From Nocardia acididurans (GTDB taxonomy: Bacteria; Actinomycetota; Actinomycetes; Mycobacteriales; Mycobacteriaceae), in assembly GCF_016741815.1 (NCBI RefSeq), contig NZ_JAERRJ010000010.1:345086-409085 (forward strand): a stretch of DNA of 64,000 nucleotides. The letters run 5' to 3'. Position 1 is the stretch's first letter. Every line of letters begins with the position of its first letter. The notes under the pieces were generated by a model. It searched no databases. It was given only the letters and a program-made list of their open reading frames with translations, and was not told the origin of the DNA. Positions 32,524 through 42,129 of this stretch are shown here, in pieces. A program made the position numbers and the translations under genes.

Positions 32524-35500
32524 ATGGCAAGCTCATCGGGACGCGTCGGCAGGGGAGACGCAGGTCACGAGCAGCTGGGATCGTCTGGGAGTGAAGCCGT
32601 GAAATTGAATAAGAGGTCCGTTGTGGGTCCGATGCAGCGCCTGGTGGCGACCGCCCAGAACGGACTCGAGGTGATCCGGTTCGGGGGCCTGGTTCACGAT
32701 ATCGAGTCGTCGCCGTACGAGGTGGTCGAGCGCAAGCGCATGTACCGGTTGCGCCACTACTTCCCGGACGATGTCGCAACGAACCGACCGGTCGTGGTTC
32801 TCGTGCCGCCCATCATGGTCACCGCCGAGATCTGGGACGTCAATGGGGAAGACGGAGCGGTCGGCATCCTGCACGAAGCCGGAATCGATTGCTGGGTCGT
32901 AGATTTCGGCTCACCCGCCACCGAAGAGGGCGGCTGGGACCGGGATCTGGCCGACCATGTGCTCGCCGTCAGCAGCGCCGTCGACACGGTCAACGAATTG
33001 ACCGGCCGCAGCGTGCATCTCATGGGCTACTCGCAGGGCGGCCTGTTCGCCTACCAGACCTCCGCCTACCGCTACGGCAAGGGCATCGAGTCCATCGTCA
33101 CCTTCGGCAGTCCCGTGGACGTGGTGGCGGGCATGCCCTTCGGGCTCCCGCACGGCCTCGCCGCCGATGTCGCCGACTTCCTCTCCGACCATGTGCTGCC
33201 GCGCCTGCCCATCACCGACTCCATGGTGAAACTCGGCTTCCAGGCGCTGGATCCGGTCAAGACCGCCAAGGCGCGCCTGGACTTCCTGCGCCAGCTGCAC
33301 GACCGGGACGCCCTGCTGCCCAAGGAACGTCAGCGCCGCTTCCTGGGCGGTGAAGGCTGGCTGGGATACCCCGGCCCGGCGCTCACCGACCTGCTCGACC
33401 AGTTCGTCAAGCACAACCGGATGATGCTGGGCGGCTTCGTGATTCGCGACCAGCCCATCTCGCTGGCGGAGATCAAGTCGCCGATCCTGGCCTTCGTCGG
33501 CGAGGTCGACGATATCGGCCAGCCCGGCGCGGTCCGCGGCATCGTGCGCGCCGCCCCCAATGCCGACGTCTACGAAGCCAGCGTGGTGGCAGGACATTTC
33601 GGCCTGGTCTCCGGCTCGGTGGCCACCCGCAACACCTGGCCGCTGGTGCGCGACTGGGTCAACTGGCTCGCCGGACGCGGTGAACTGCCCGAGCAGATCG
33701 AGCGCATGAACGAGCATGTGGCGCGCAACCGGCCCAGCTCGCCGCTCACCCGCGTCGTGCACGCCGTCGGCAGCCTGGCCGAGGCCGGGACCGGACTGGG
33801 CAAGACCATCGAGGGCGTGACCGCGCAAACCCTGCGCGGCACAGTCGAACTCACCGGCGAGGCCGCCCGCGCCCTGCCGCGCCTGACCCGGCTCGGCATG
33901 ATCCAGCCGCACACCCGGGTGTCGCTGGGCCGCCTGCTCGCCGAGCAGGCGCGGCGCGGGCCGTCGCGGGAACTGTTCCTGTTCGACGACCGCGTGCACA
34001 CCACCCAGGCCGTGAACCAGCGCATCGACAATGTGGTGCGCGGGCTCATCTCCGTCGGGGTGCGCCCGGCCACCCGCGTCGGCGTCGTCATGGAGACCCG
34101 CCCGAGCGCCCTGGCCGCCGTCGCCGCCCTCTCGCGCCTGGGCGCGGTCGCGGTGCTGCTGGCCCCGGGCGGCGAACTGTCCAAGGTCATCGAATTGACC
34201 GGGGCCAAACTGCTCATCACCGATCCGGAGAACCTGCACGCGGCCGCTGCCACCGGCACCCGCACGCTGGTGCTCGGCGGCGGTGACGCGCGCGGGCTCG
34301 ACATTCCGGCGGGCACCGATGTGATCGACCTCGAGCAGATCGATCCGGCGCAGGTGCAGCTGCCCGCCTGGTACCAGCCGAATCCGGGCCTGGCGCGCGA
34401 GCTGGCCTTCATCCTGGTCACCGGCACGGGCGACAAGTTCGACATCAAGTACGTCACCAACCACCGCTGGGCGCTGTCGGCCTTCGGCACCGCCTCGGCG
34501 GCCGACCTGGGCCGGCGCGACACCGTGTACTGCCTTGCGCCGCTGCATCATTCGTCCGGGCTGCTGGTGAGCCTGGGCGGCGCGGTGGCGGGCGGCAGCC
34601 GTATCGCGCTGGCCCGCTCGCTGGATCCGGCGCGCTTCGCCGAGGAGGTGCACCGCTACGGCGTCACCGTGGTCACCTACACCTGGACCATGCTGCGCGA
34701 CATCCTCGACGCCGACACCTTCCCCAACGGGCATCCGCATCCCATCCGCCTGTTCATCGGCTCCGGCATGCCCGCCGGACTGTGGCGGCGCACCCAGGAG
34801 CGCTTCGAACCCGCCCGCGTGCTGGAGTTCTACGCCTCCATCGAGGGAGATGTGGTGCTGGCCAACGTCTCCGGCGCGAAGGTGGGCAGCAAGGGCCGCC
34901 CGGTGCCCGGCACCGCCAAGGTCGAACTCATCGCCTACGACCCACTCACCGAGGAAATCCTCACCGAGGAAACGGGTTTCGCGCGCCGCTGCGCCGACAA
35001 CGAGGTGGGCCTGCTCATCGGCACCGTCCCCGGCAGCGCCGACATCTCGGCGGGCGGCCTGCGCGGTGTGTTCACCGCCGGTGACGCCTGGATGCCCACC
35101 GAGAACCTCTTCCGCCGCGACAGCGACGGCGACTACTGGCTGATGGATCGCCGCGACACCGTCATCCACACCCCGCGCGGGCCGGTCTACACCCAGCCCA
35201 TCGTGGACGTGCTCAACGACATCACGGCCGTGGATCTGGAAGTGGCGTACGGACTTCCGGCCGGAGACCGGATGCTCGCGGTGGCGGCGGTCAGTGTGCG
35301 CGGCGGATTCCGTTTGGAGGCAAAGGATGTCGGCGAGGCCCTGCGTGCCCTCGCCCCCGACCAGCGTCCCGACCTCATCTACGTGGTCGACGACATTCCG
35401 CGCAGCTCCACCTTCCGGCCCTCCACCCGGGCCGTGCAGGCGGCGGGCTGCCCGGAGCCGGGCGAGCGCACCTGGTGGTACAACCGGCAGTCGGATGCCT

Positions 35501-35544
35501 ACGAGGTGCTCACCGCGGACCTCGCGGCGCGATTGTTCCTCTGA
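32524..35544 (+). CDS. Fused alpha/beta-hydrolase and acyl-CoA synthetase-like protein (Rv1683 type)
   Basis: A 1006-residue protein like mycobacterial Rv1683, proposed to act as both lipase and acyl-CoA synthase in triacylglycerol metabolism. Residues about 60-380 are a PhaC/lipase-type hydrolase with nucleophile GYSQGG and late His GHFGLV. Residues about 470-1000 are an AMP-binding enzyme. Its phosphate loop is altered (FILVTGTGDKFDIKYVTN instead of TSGTTGxPK), though LYSSIE-like FYASIEG and GDAWMP remain. TAGGCT ends six bases before the ATG at 32524, supporting a leaderless start; GTG at 32599 is an alternative. Confidence 0.85.
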   Translation: MASSSGRVGRGDAGHEQLGSSGSEAVKLNKRSVVGPMQRLVATAQNGLEVIRFGGLVHDIESSPYEVVERKRMYRLRHYFPDDVATNRPVVVLVPPIMVTAEIWDVNGEDGAVGILHEAGIDCWVVDFGSPATEEGGWDRDLADHVLAVSSAVDTVNELTGRSVHLMGYSQGGLFAYQTSAYRYGKGIESIVTFGSPVDVVAGMPFGLPHGLAADVADFLSDHVLPRLPITDSMVKLGFQALDPVKTAKARLDFLRQLHDRDALLPKERQRRFLGGEGWLGYPGPALTDLLDQFVKHNRMMLGGFVIRDQPISLAEIKSPILAFVGEVDDIGQPGAVRGIVRAAPNADVYEASVVAGHFGLVSGSVATRNTWPLVRDWVNWLAGRGELPEQIERMNEHVARNRPSSPLTRVVHAVGSLAEAGTGLGKTIEGVTAQTLRGTVELTGEAARALPRLTRLGMIQPHTRVSLGRLLAEQARRGPSRELFLFDDRVHTTQAVNQRIDNVVRGLISVGVRPATRVGVVMETRPSALAAVAALSRLGAVAVLLAPGGELSKVIELTGAKLLITDPENLHAAAATGTRTLVLGGGDARGLDIPAGTDVIDLEQIDPAQVQLPAWYQPNPGLARELAFILVTGTGDKFDIKYVTNHRWALSAFGTASAADLGRRDTVYCLAPLHHSSGLLVSLGGAVAGGSRIALARSLDPARFAEEVHRYGVTVVTYTWTMLRDILDADTFPNGHPHPIRLFIGSGMPAGLWRRTQERFEPARVLEFYASIEGDVVLANVSGAKVGSKGRPVPGTAKVELIAYDPLTEEILTEETGFARRCADNEVGLLIGTVPGSADISAGGLRGVFTAGDAWMPTENLFRRDSDGDYWLMDRRDTVIHTPRGPVYTQPIVDVLNDITAVDLEVAYGLPAGDRMLAVAAVSVRGGFRLEAKDVGEALRALAPDQRPDLIYVVDDIPRSSTFRPSTRAVQAAGCPEPGERTWWYNRQSDAYEVLTADLAARLFL

Positions 35545-35655
35545 GCAGCCACTTTTCGAGCCTTCGACAACGTTCACAAAATAGTCACGATCGGCTTGGT
35601 GAAGTAGTGCCCGAAGCGATCGCCACCCGGCGATCCGAACCGAAAGGGTCCACCA

Positions 35656-35904
35656 ATGTCGATCATGAAGAAGGCTCTGGCCGCCACCGCTCTGACCGCC
35701 GGCGCGGTCGCCCTGGTCGCCGCCCCGGCCCAGGCCGAGGAACTGATCGTGGACGGCAGCTACGCCACCTACGGTGACTGCGACCTGGACGGCGCTTCCG
35801 GCTCGTTCCAGGCCGGCGGCGTCGAGCTGCGCGGCCAGGACGGCTGGCTGTACCGCTGCGATCAGGGCGCGGACGGCCGCTTCTACATGACCATCTTCCG
35901 CTGA
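35656..35904 (+). CDS. Small secreted protein, 82 residues
   Basis: An exported protein with a signal peptide at residues 1-27 (MKKALAATALTAGAVALVAA then PAQA, cut likely after AQA). The 55-residue mature part is acidic with two Cys (YGDCDLDG and YRCDQG), probably one disulfide, and ends GRFYMTIFR. Similar short exported proteins are common in Nocardia and mycobacteria, but I know no function. AAAGG lies upstream of the ATG. A terminator follows directly. Confidence 0.78.
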   Translation: MSIMKKALAATALTAGAVALVAAPAQAEELIVDGSYATYGDCDLDGASGSFQAGGVELRGQDGWLYRCDQGADGRFYMTIFR

Positions 35905-35921
35905 TCCACCGCGGCGACGCA

Positions 35922-35946
35922 GGCCCCCGGCGATTCGCCGGGGGCC
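35922..35946 (+). terminator. Hairpin terminator after the small secreted protein
   Basis: GGCCCCCGGCG (35922-35932) pairs with CGCCGGGGGCC (35936-35946) across a three-base loop and is followed by TTGT. It lies between the convergent small secreted protein gene and the CocE-type hydrolase gene and may serve both. Confidence 0.85.
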
Positions 35947-35965
35947 TTGTCGTATGGCCGGACGC

Positions 35966-37885
35966 TCAGGAATCCGCGGGGGAGTCCGCTGCCGGGACCG
36001 CCAGGAAGGTCAGGTGGCTGGGGTGGTCCGGATCGAGCACGACGGCCTGGCCGTCGATCTTGCGCTTCACCCGCGGGGGCAGCCAGTGCCGGGGGAAACT
36101 GCCCGCCGCCACCGCGACCCGCAGCCGATGGCCCGCGCGCAGCACCGCCTCGGTCGGGTTGATCTCGATGTCCAGGTCGAACGGCACGCCCGGCTCCACC
36201 GGCAGGATGGAATCCGCGCGCAGGGTGTGCACCGCGAACAGCAGATCGTCACCGACGTAGGTGCTGTTCTTCTCGTCCAGGGCGCGCAGTGAGGACAGCA
36301 GCGCGCCACGTGTGAGGGTCGCCGACGCCCCGTCCGGCTCCACATCGGTGACCGTGACCGACCAGAAGGCTTCCGTCCCACCGGCTTCCACGCGCAACCG
36401 CAGATTCATCGGGCCGGACAGCACCAGATCGGTGTCGAACGGCTCGGTGGTGAAGGTGACCGCGGTGGCTTCGGCCTGGCGGTCGTCGGAGCCGAACCGG
36501 CGGCCCAGCAGCGTCGTGACGCCGGTCGACATGACCGCACTGTTGTTGGAGGCCATGCTGTTGCGCCCGGAAGGCAGGGGCAGATGGGTGCTGTCGGTGG
36601 GCGGCGTGTCCGACAGGGCGGCATCGGTGCCGGCGTGCCGGGCCGAACCGGTCGGCTCGGGGCTCAGGTACAGCCGCCGCACCTCCGCGGCCGGGTCGGG
36701 GAAGGTGGATCGGGTGACCCACCCGCCGCCGCCCTGACGGCGCACCGTGATCGGGCCGTAGCCGTTGATGCCGTTGTCGATTCCCTTGAGCCACTTGTCG
36801 AACCACGCGCACTGCAACTCGTCCAGGGCGGGCGGGTTGCCCGCTTCGCCGAAGCCGCTGCCGATGCTGATGTGGTAGCCGTCGTCGACCAGCACCTGCT
36901 TCGCGCCGTCCGGCAGCGAAAGCCGGTCGTACATGCGGAAATTGGAGCGGTTGTAGACGTCGTGCCAGGCCCCGTGGATCCAGGTCGGCGCGGCGATCTG
37001 CTCGAAGTTCGGGAGGCGCTGCGCCCACTGGTCGTTGAGGTGGGCGTCCTCGTGGCCGTCGACCATGGCGATGTCGTAGGCGCGGCGCAGCCAGGAGGGG
37101 CCCGGATTGCGCAGGCGGTCACGGAGATACGGGCCGAGCACGCGATTGCGGATCATGCCGCGCGGGGAGGGCAGCAGTTTGGCGGCATTGACGGCGGCCA
37201 TCCAGGCCGCGATGAACGGTGAGGGCACGCCGCCGGTCAGGCCGAGTTCGCGCACCGGGTCCTCACCGGCCACGATGGCGAAGACCGCGTCCAGGCCGTC
37301 GGGCCGCTGCCCGGCCGCGATCAGCGCGGCGATCGCGCCGTAGGAGACGCCGGTGACCGCCAGATGTCCATCACACCAGGGTTGTTCGCGCACCCACGCC
37401 AACACCTCGGCGTAGTCCTGATGTTCGCGCGGTCCGAAGAAATCCCAGCTGCCGGTGGAGGATCCGGTGCCCCGCACATCCACCACCAGGGTCGCGTAGC
37501 CGCGTTCGATGGTGGTCCGGTTGGTGGCGAACACGTCCAGTGCGCCGCCGGCCAGCGTGTGCACCAGATCGCGGCCCCGGAAGCGCTGTCGATCCGAGCC
37601 GGGCACCCGGCGTCCCAGTCGCCGGCCCGCCCGTGCGAACCGCGCGCTGGACCGATTGCCCATCCGGTTGTAGGGCGTGAAGTTCACGATCACCGGGAAC
37701 GCGCCGGACGCCGGTTCGGCGCGGCGGTAGGCGGGCCGGTTCAGGTCGGCGCACAGCACCGCGCCGTCCGAGAGCGGGATGGTGACCGTGGTGTCCAGGT
37801 GCACCGCCGGATACTGCGCGGGACCGATATCGAATCGGGCGTCCGGCGGTAGTGGCACCGGGGTGGGAAAAAGGGGTGTGGCCAT
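35966..37885 (-). CDS. CocE/NonD-family hydrolase (X-Pro dipeptidyl-peptidase-like)
   Basis: A 639-residue serine hydrolase. The N-terminal alpha/beta-hydrolase domain has the nucleophile motif GVSYGA and ATLVVDVRGTGSSTGSWDFFG, a hallmark of the CocE family; the late active-site His is in DDGYHISIG. The C-terminal 230 residues form the jelly-roll domain seen in acyl-peptide or ester hydrolases of this group (SGPMNLRLRVEAGG, LRAGHRLRVAVAAGSFPRHW). The substrate is unknown. GGGAGGAT sets the start at 37885. A palindrome lies just upstream. Confidence 0.9.
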   Translation of the reverse strand: MATPLFPTPVPLPPDARFDIGPAQYPAVHLDTTVTIPLSDGAVLCADLNRPAYRRAEPASGAFPVIVNFTPYNRMGNRSSARFARAGRRLGRRVPGSDRQRFRGRDLVHTLAGGALDVFATNRTTIERGYATLVVDVRGTGSSTGSWDFFGPREHQDYAEVLAWVREQPWCDGHLAVTGVSYGAIAALIAAGQRPDGLDAVFAIVAGEDPVRELGLTGGVPSPFIAAWMAAVNAAKLLPSPRGMIRNRVLGPYLRDRLRNPGPSWLRRAYDIAMVDGHEDAHLNDQWAQRLPNFEQIAAPTWIHGAWHDVYNRSNFRMYDRLSLPDGAKQVLVDDGYHISIGSGFGEAGNPPALDELQCAWFDKWLKGIDNGINGYGPITVRRQGGGGWVTRSTFPDPAAEVRRLYLSPEPTGSARHAGTDAALSDTPPTDSTHLPLPSGRNSMASNNSAVMSTGVTTLLGRRFGSDDRQAEATAVTFTTEPFDTDLVLSGPMNLRLRVEAGGTEAFWSVTVTDVEPDGASATLTRGALLSSLRALDEKNSTYVGDDLLFAVHTLRADSILPVEPGVPFDLDIEINPTEAVLRAGHRLRVAVAAGSFPRHWLPPRVKRKIDGQAVVLDPDHPSHLTFLAVPAADSPADS

Positions 37886-37898
37886 AGGAAATCCTCCC

Positions 37899-37910
37899 GA
37901 CAACGTTGTC
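37899..37910 (-). promoter_or_regulatory. 12-bp perfect palindrome next to the CocE-type start
   Basis: GACAACGTTGTC lies directly upstream of the ribosome site of the hydrolase gene, about 14 bases before the ATG. A protein bound here would block transcription or translation start. Short perfect palindromes also arise by chance, so this is tentative. Confidence 0.35.
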
Positions 37911-38003
37911 CCAGAGCGGATCAGCGTGCGACAGGATCACCGTACGGTTGGTTGGACGGGGGTGTCCAGAGTTTCCGGAAAATTGTCTCAGACGGACAGC
38001 GAC

Positions 38004-39143
38004 TCAGACCGTGAAGGAGGTGACGCCGTCGATCACGCGCGCCACCTGCTCGTCGCTGAGCCCCGGCCAAAGCGGCAGGCGCACAACGGTTCCGGAGAAC
38101 TCGGCGCTGCGCACGCAGGGATGCGGCGTGCGGCCCAGCTTCAACCCCGCCGGACTCGAATCGAGCGGGATGTAGTGGAACGGCGCGACGATCCCGAGCC
38201 CCGCCAGATGCCGGATCAGGTCGTCGCGGCGGTGCTCGGTGGGCACCCGCAGGTAGTACAGGTGCGCGGTGTGCTCGCGATCCTCCGGCACCGTCATGAG
38301 CCGAACCTCGTTGCGGGCGGCCCACTCCGGGAGCGCGGCGGCATAGGAATCCCACACCCGGTGCCGGTTGGCCTGGATGGTGTCGAACTCGGCCAGCTGC
38401 GCGTCCAGCACGGCGGCGTTCAATTCACTGGGCAGATAACTGGATCCGATGTCCTGCCACGAGTATTTGTCCACCGCGCCGCGCAGGAACCGCGCCCGGT
38501 CGGTGCCCTTCTCACGAATGATCTCCGCACGGCCCATGAGGATTTCATCGGTGAGCAGGATGGCCCCGCCCTCACCGCAGTGAATGTTCTTGGTGTCGTG
38601 GAAACTCAGCGCGCCCACGGTGCCGATGGTGCCCAGGGGCTGCCCGCGCCAGCTGCCGCCCAGCCCGTGCGCGTTGTCCTCGATGAGGGCGATGCCGTGC
38701 GCGTCCGCCAGCTGCCGCAGGCCCGCCATATCCGCGCCCACGCCGCCGTAGTGGATGACCACGACCGCCTTGGTGCGCTCGGTGATCGCCGCCGCCACCG
38801 ACTCCGGATCGAGATTGCCTGTCGCGGAATCGATATCGGCGAACACCACGGTGGACCCGCGCAGCGCCATGGCCGTCGCGGTGGAGGTGAACGCGAAACT
38901 CGGGACGATCACCTCGTCCTCGGGGCCGAGTTCGAGCAGCAGGCCCGCCATCTCCAGCGCCGAGGTGCACGAGGTGGTGAGCAGGGCGTGTGGAGCCGCG
39001 GTGATGGCCTTGAGCTTGGCGGTCGCGGCGGCGGTGAACTGGCCGTCACCGTGGCTGTGATCGGAATCCAGCACGGCCTTCAGATTGTCCAGTTCGCGTG
39101 CGGCGCGGAACGGGCGGCTGAAGATGATGCGGTCGGTGCTCAC
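38004..39143 (-). CDS. DegT/DnrJ/EryC1-family sugar aminotransferase (WecE-like)
   Basis: PLP aminotransferase of 379 residues that makes an amino sugar nucleotide, most like dTDP-4-amino-4,6-dideoxygalactose transaminase. TTSCTSALEMAGLLL is the phosphate-binding region, VVIHYGGVGADM and IEDNAHGLGG hold PLP, and the Lys is in FHDTKNIHCGEGGA. The length fits the family. The GTG start at 39143 is chosen because homology begins with STDRIIFSRPF; the very long open frame beyond it overlaps another gene. It is divergent from the first YfhO-type gene and probably supplies the sugar for this locus. Confidence 0.9.
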   Translation of the reverse strand: MSTDRIIFSRPFRAARELDNLKAVLDSDHSHGDGQFTAAATAKLKAITAAPHALLTTSCTSALEMAGLLLELGPEDEVIVPSFAFTSTATAMALRGSTVVFADIDSATGNLDPESVAAAITERTKAVVVIHYGGVGADMAGLRQLADAHGIALIEDNAHGLGGSWRGQPLGTIGTVGALSFHDTKNIHCGEGGAILLTDEILMGRAEIIREKGTDRARFLRGAVDKYSWQDIGSSYLPSELNAAVLDAQLAEFDTIQANRHRVWDSYAAALPEWAARNEVRLMTVPEDREHTAHLYYLRVPTEHRRDDLIRHLAGLGIVAPFHYIPLDSSPAGLKLGRTPHPCVRSAEFSGTVVRLPLWPGLSDEQVARVIDGVTSFTV

Positions 39144-39335
39144 CCGGAATGGTTCCCCTCGCGGCGGTCGGTAGGCCCTGCCTGCTCGCCGAACGGCGAA
39201 GCCAGGCGCTCGAACTCTAACATCGTACGCACTCGCACCCGGTTGGCAGCGGTGGCCGCGACCACACGGCAGCACGCGCGCAATCGCATGCCAGTGACCC
39301 CTGTGACCGGTGTGTCCATGTAGGGTCTGGAACTC

Positions 39336-41573
39336 GTGGTCGACGTTGCAGGTACCGATAATCGGCGTGCGGTTCTCCGCTGGGGCGGCATCACCGCGGC
39401 CGGCGTGATCCTCGGCTATGTGGCCGTACTGCTGGCCGATATCCGTCACTTCTATACCGACGACACCGAATCCCAGTACGCGCCCATGTGGGTGATGATC
39501 GGCCGCGCGCTGCGCGACGGCCGCTTCCCGGTGCTCGCCCCCGAACAGTGGATGTCGGGCAACTACACCATGGAGGAGGCGGGCCTGTTCAACCCGCCGC
39601 AGCTGCTGATCGATCTGATCGCGCCCTCGGTGCCGAACCTGGCCCTCTACGCCACCCTCGTCAAACTGCTGTTCTCGATTCTCGCCGGACTCGGCGTGTA
39701 CCGGGTGTGCCTGGCCTACGGCGCGCGCCCGGAATGGTCCGCGGTGGCGGGCGTGGCGTTCCCGTTCTCCGGGTTCTTCCTCTTCTTCGACACCGCCAGC
39801 TGGATGACCGCGCTCACCGGCACCGCCTACATGCTGCACGCCTGGGCGTCGTCGGTGCGGTACGTGCGCGGTAGGGGCGGGCCGATTCCGGTCTTCGTCT
39901 TTCTCTACCTTGCGATTTCGGTGCAGTACATCTTCCCGGCGGTGGAGTCGGTGCTCATGCTGGCCGCTGTCGCGGTCGGCGAACTGGTACTGCGCAAGGA
40001 CAACTGGAAAGCGGTGCTGCGCCTGGCGGTGGCCGCCGGATGCGCCGGGCTCGCGGGCCTGCTGACCTTCCTGCCGTCCATGCTCTCGGCCAAGGTGACC
40101 TGGCGGGGGACAGCGCAGATCAATAACGACCAGTTCCTCACCGTGCCCTGGTCGGAATCGCTGAACGCCAGCCTGCCCAGCACGCTGCCCGCCTTCAACT
40201 CCTGGTGGGGTTATGTGCAGCCGCTGCCCATGACCTACATCGCCTGGTTCCTGATCCCGGCGCTGGCCTTCGTGGATTGGCGTCGCGCGCGCGAACAGTG
40301 GAAGGAGTTCATCTCCATCGCGCTGTTCGCGATCATGGCGCTCATGTGGACCGCCGGACCCGGCACCATCGGCCCGCTGCGCTGGCCCGCGCGCGTGCTG
40401 CCCATGCTGGCCATCGGACTGCTGGTGCTGGTGTGCGTACTGCTCGGGCGTTTCGGCACGGTGCGGGAGTGGCGTCATCGCGGCATCGCCGCGGGGGTTC
40501 TGATCCTGGTGCTGTGGGTGCGCACCTTCTCCGCCGATCCGCACGATGTGATCAAACATGTGATCGCCGCACTGGTCGTCGGCGCGCTCGTGGCCGGTGT
40601 CGTCTGGCTGGCCCGGCATCGAGGCGGTGCGGCGGCCGCGCTGCTGACCATGGCCGCGATCTTCCCCATCGCCTGGTACCAGGTGCACAGCATTCAGCCC
40701 AACCTGATGCAGTGGCATCTGCCCGCCGACCGCCAGGAAGCCATGGCGGCCTTCCCGGACTTCCAGGGCACCACCCTCCAGCTCGGCGACCGCGGCCTGC
40801 TCGGCCCGAACGACAACAGCCTCGACCGCGCCTACGGCTCCCTGGTCTTCGGCAACTACGCCAAGGACCTGGAACTGAACTACGTGCAGGGCTATACGCC
40901 CAACGGGCACTTCTACTTCGGTGAAATGCTGTGCATGCGCTGGGACGGCAGCACCTGCCCCGACGCCTACCGCCGCCTGTTCGCCCCCGATCCGGCCACC
41001 GGCCGTCAGCTCGTGGACCTGATGCTGCTGGATCGAATCGTGCTGCAGCGCGCCATGTTCCCCGACGCCCGCAACCAGCCCGCCCCCGACGGCTGGCACT
41101 GGGCCGACTACCCCGGCCACGAGCAGTGGATCTCGGTGCTGGAACGCGACAGCGGCCTGATCACCACCGTGAACGGCCGCGTCGCCGACGCCCAGGGCGT
41201 CACCGCCACCTCGCTCGGCGAAACCCCCACCAGCAGCACGGTTCGCGTGACCTCGGAGAACGGCGGCCGCGTGGTGTTCGCGCGCCTGGGCTGGCCCGGC
41301 TACCGCGCCACCCTGAACGGCAAGCACGTCGACATCGACACGGTCTCGAAAGTCTTTGTCGCCGTGAACATCCCCGCGGGCACCAAGGACGCCGAACTGG
41401 AACTCACCTGGCGGCCGCCGGGCTGGAAGGTCGGCATCGCCACCGGCGTCGCCGGACTCGCCGGTATCGCGGTCCTGCAGTGGCTCTACATCCGCTCGCG
41501 CCGACAGGACGACGACGAAAACGGCGCGGAGCCCACCGCATCCGAACCCGCGCTGGCAGAATCGCACTCGTGA
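39336..41573 (+). CDS. YfhO/GT-C-type membrane glycosyltransferase, paralogue 1
   Basis: A 745-residue membrane protein with about 12 transmembrane segments in the first 450 residues and an extracytoplasmic C-terminal domain (about 470-700) before a last helix. Near the first helix, HFYTDDTESQY carries the Asp pair expected of GT-C enzymes, which take a sugar from a polyprenyl-phosphate donor on the outer face. LGWPGYRATLNGK at the end is typical of YfhO proteins. TAGGGT is 9 bases before the GTG. The gene overlaps gtrA-like by 4 bp. It shares long identical stretches with the paralogue at 44038. Confidence 0.85.
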   Translation: MVDVAGTDNRRAVLRWGGITAAGVILGYVAVLLADIRHFYTDDTESQYAPMWVMIGRALRDGRFPVLAPEQWMSGNYTMEEAGLFNPPQLLIDLIAPSVPNLALYATLVKLLFSILAGLGVYRVCLAYGARPEWSAVAGVAFPFSGFFLFFDTASWMTALTGTAYMLHAWASSVRYVRGRGGPIPVFVFLYLAISVQYIFPAVESVLMLAAVAVGELVLRKDNWKAVLRLAVAAGCAGLAGLLTFLPSMLSAKVTWRGTAQINNDQFLTVPWSESLNASLPSTLPAFNSWWGYVQPLPMTYIAWFLIPALAFVDWRRAREQWKEFISIALFAIMALMWTAGPGTIGPLRWPARVLPMLAIGLLVLVCVLLGRFGTVREWRHRGIAAGVLILVLWVRTFSADPHDVIKHVIAALVVGALVAGVVWLARHRGGAAAALLTMAAIFPIAWYQVHSIQPNLMQWHLPADRQEAMAAFPDFQGTTLQLGDRGLLGPNDNSLDRAYGSLVFGNYAKDLELNYVQGYTPNGHFYFGEMLCMRWDGSTCPDAYRRLFAPDPATGRQLVDLMLLDRIVLQRAMFPDARNQPAPDGWHWADYPGHEQWISVLERDSGLITTVNGRVADAQGVTATSLGETPTSSTVRVTSENGGRVVFARLGWPGYRATLNGKHVDIDTVSKVFVAVNIPAGTKDAELELTWRPPGWKVGIATGVAGLAGIAVLQWLYIRSRRQDDDENGAEPTASEPALAESHS

Positions 41574-42040
41574 GCGCCGCGGAGATCTCGCCGGAGCTGG
41601 ATCCGGCGATCGAGGAACCTGGTCTGCTGCTGCGCCTGGTGCGTCGGCAGGAAGTCGCCTTCGCTCTGGTCGGCGGGTTCAACACCGCCCTGGGCATGGT
41701 GCTCACCGTGCTCTGGCTATCGGTGTTCGAGGGGCATGTCGGCAAGTCCGTGGCAGCGGCGCTGTCGCCCGCGCTGGCCTACGCGATCAGCATTCCGGTG
41801 GCCTTCGTCCTGCACCGCACGCTGGTCTTCCGGGTGCGCGGGCACGTGCTGCGCGACTTCCTGGCCTTCGTCGGCGTGAATTCCGGTGGTCTGCTGCTGA
41901 ATACGATCCTGCTGCAGATCGCGGTCTCGCTGCTGCACGCACCACCCAAGCCCGCCGCCGTGGTGGTCATGGGGCTGGTGGCTGTCATGAGCTTCTTCGG
42001 CCACCGGCACATCTCGTTCCGCCGGAATCCCGACGGATGA
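41570..42040 (+). CDS. GtrA-family membrane protein
   Basis: A 156-residue protein with four transmembrane segments, of the type thought to flip polyprenyl-phosphate-linked sugars or assist the enzymes that use them. FALVGGFNTALGMVLTVLW opens the domain, YAISIPVAFVLHRTLVFR is the conserved second-third helix region, and FFGHRHISFRR closes it. It is translationally coupled to the YfhO-type gene (GTGA overlap). Together with the glycosyltransferase at 42744 it completes a Gtr-like three-part system: synthase, flippase, GT-C. Confidence 0.9.
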   Translation: MSAAEISPELDPAIEEPGLLLRLVRRQEVAFALVGGFNTALGMVLTVLWLSVFEGHVGKSVAAALSPALAYAISIPVAFVLHRTLVFRVRGHVLRDFLAFVGVNSGGLLLNTILLQIAVSLLHAPPKPAAVVVMGLVAVMSFFGHRHISFRRNPDG

Positions 42041-42129
42041 GATCCACGCCACACGGGCAGCGGCGCGGCTGACTACCTGGCAGAGTTGAAGCCAACGGAA
42101 GCCGTTGTCCCACAACTACCCAGGAAATC

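Noticed and set aside
32911..35577. 888-codon minus-strand open frame opposite the lipase/synthetase gene
   Set aside because: Antisense shadow; the plus strand has conserved catalytic motifs along its length.
38004..41567. Very long minus-strand open frame (over 1180 codons)
   Set aside because: Only the first 380 codons (38004-39143) encode the DegT enzyme. The rest is the antisense of the GT-C gene, opened by high GC content, with no recognisable domains and low-complexity His/Gly/Arg composition.
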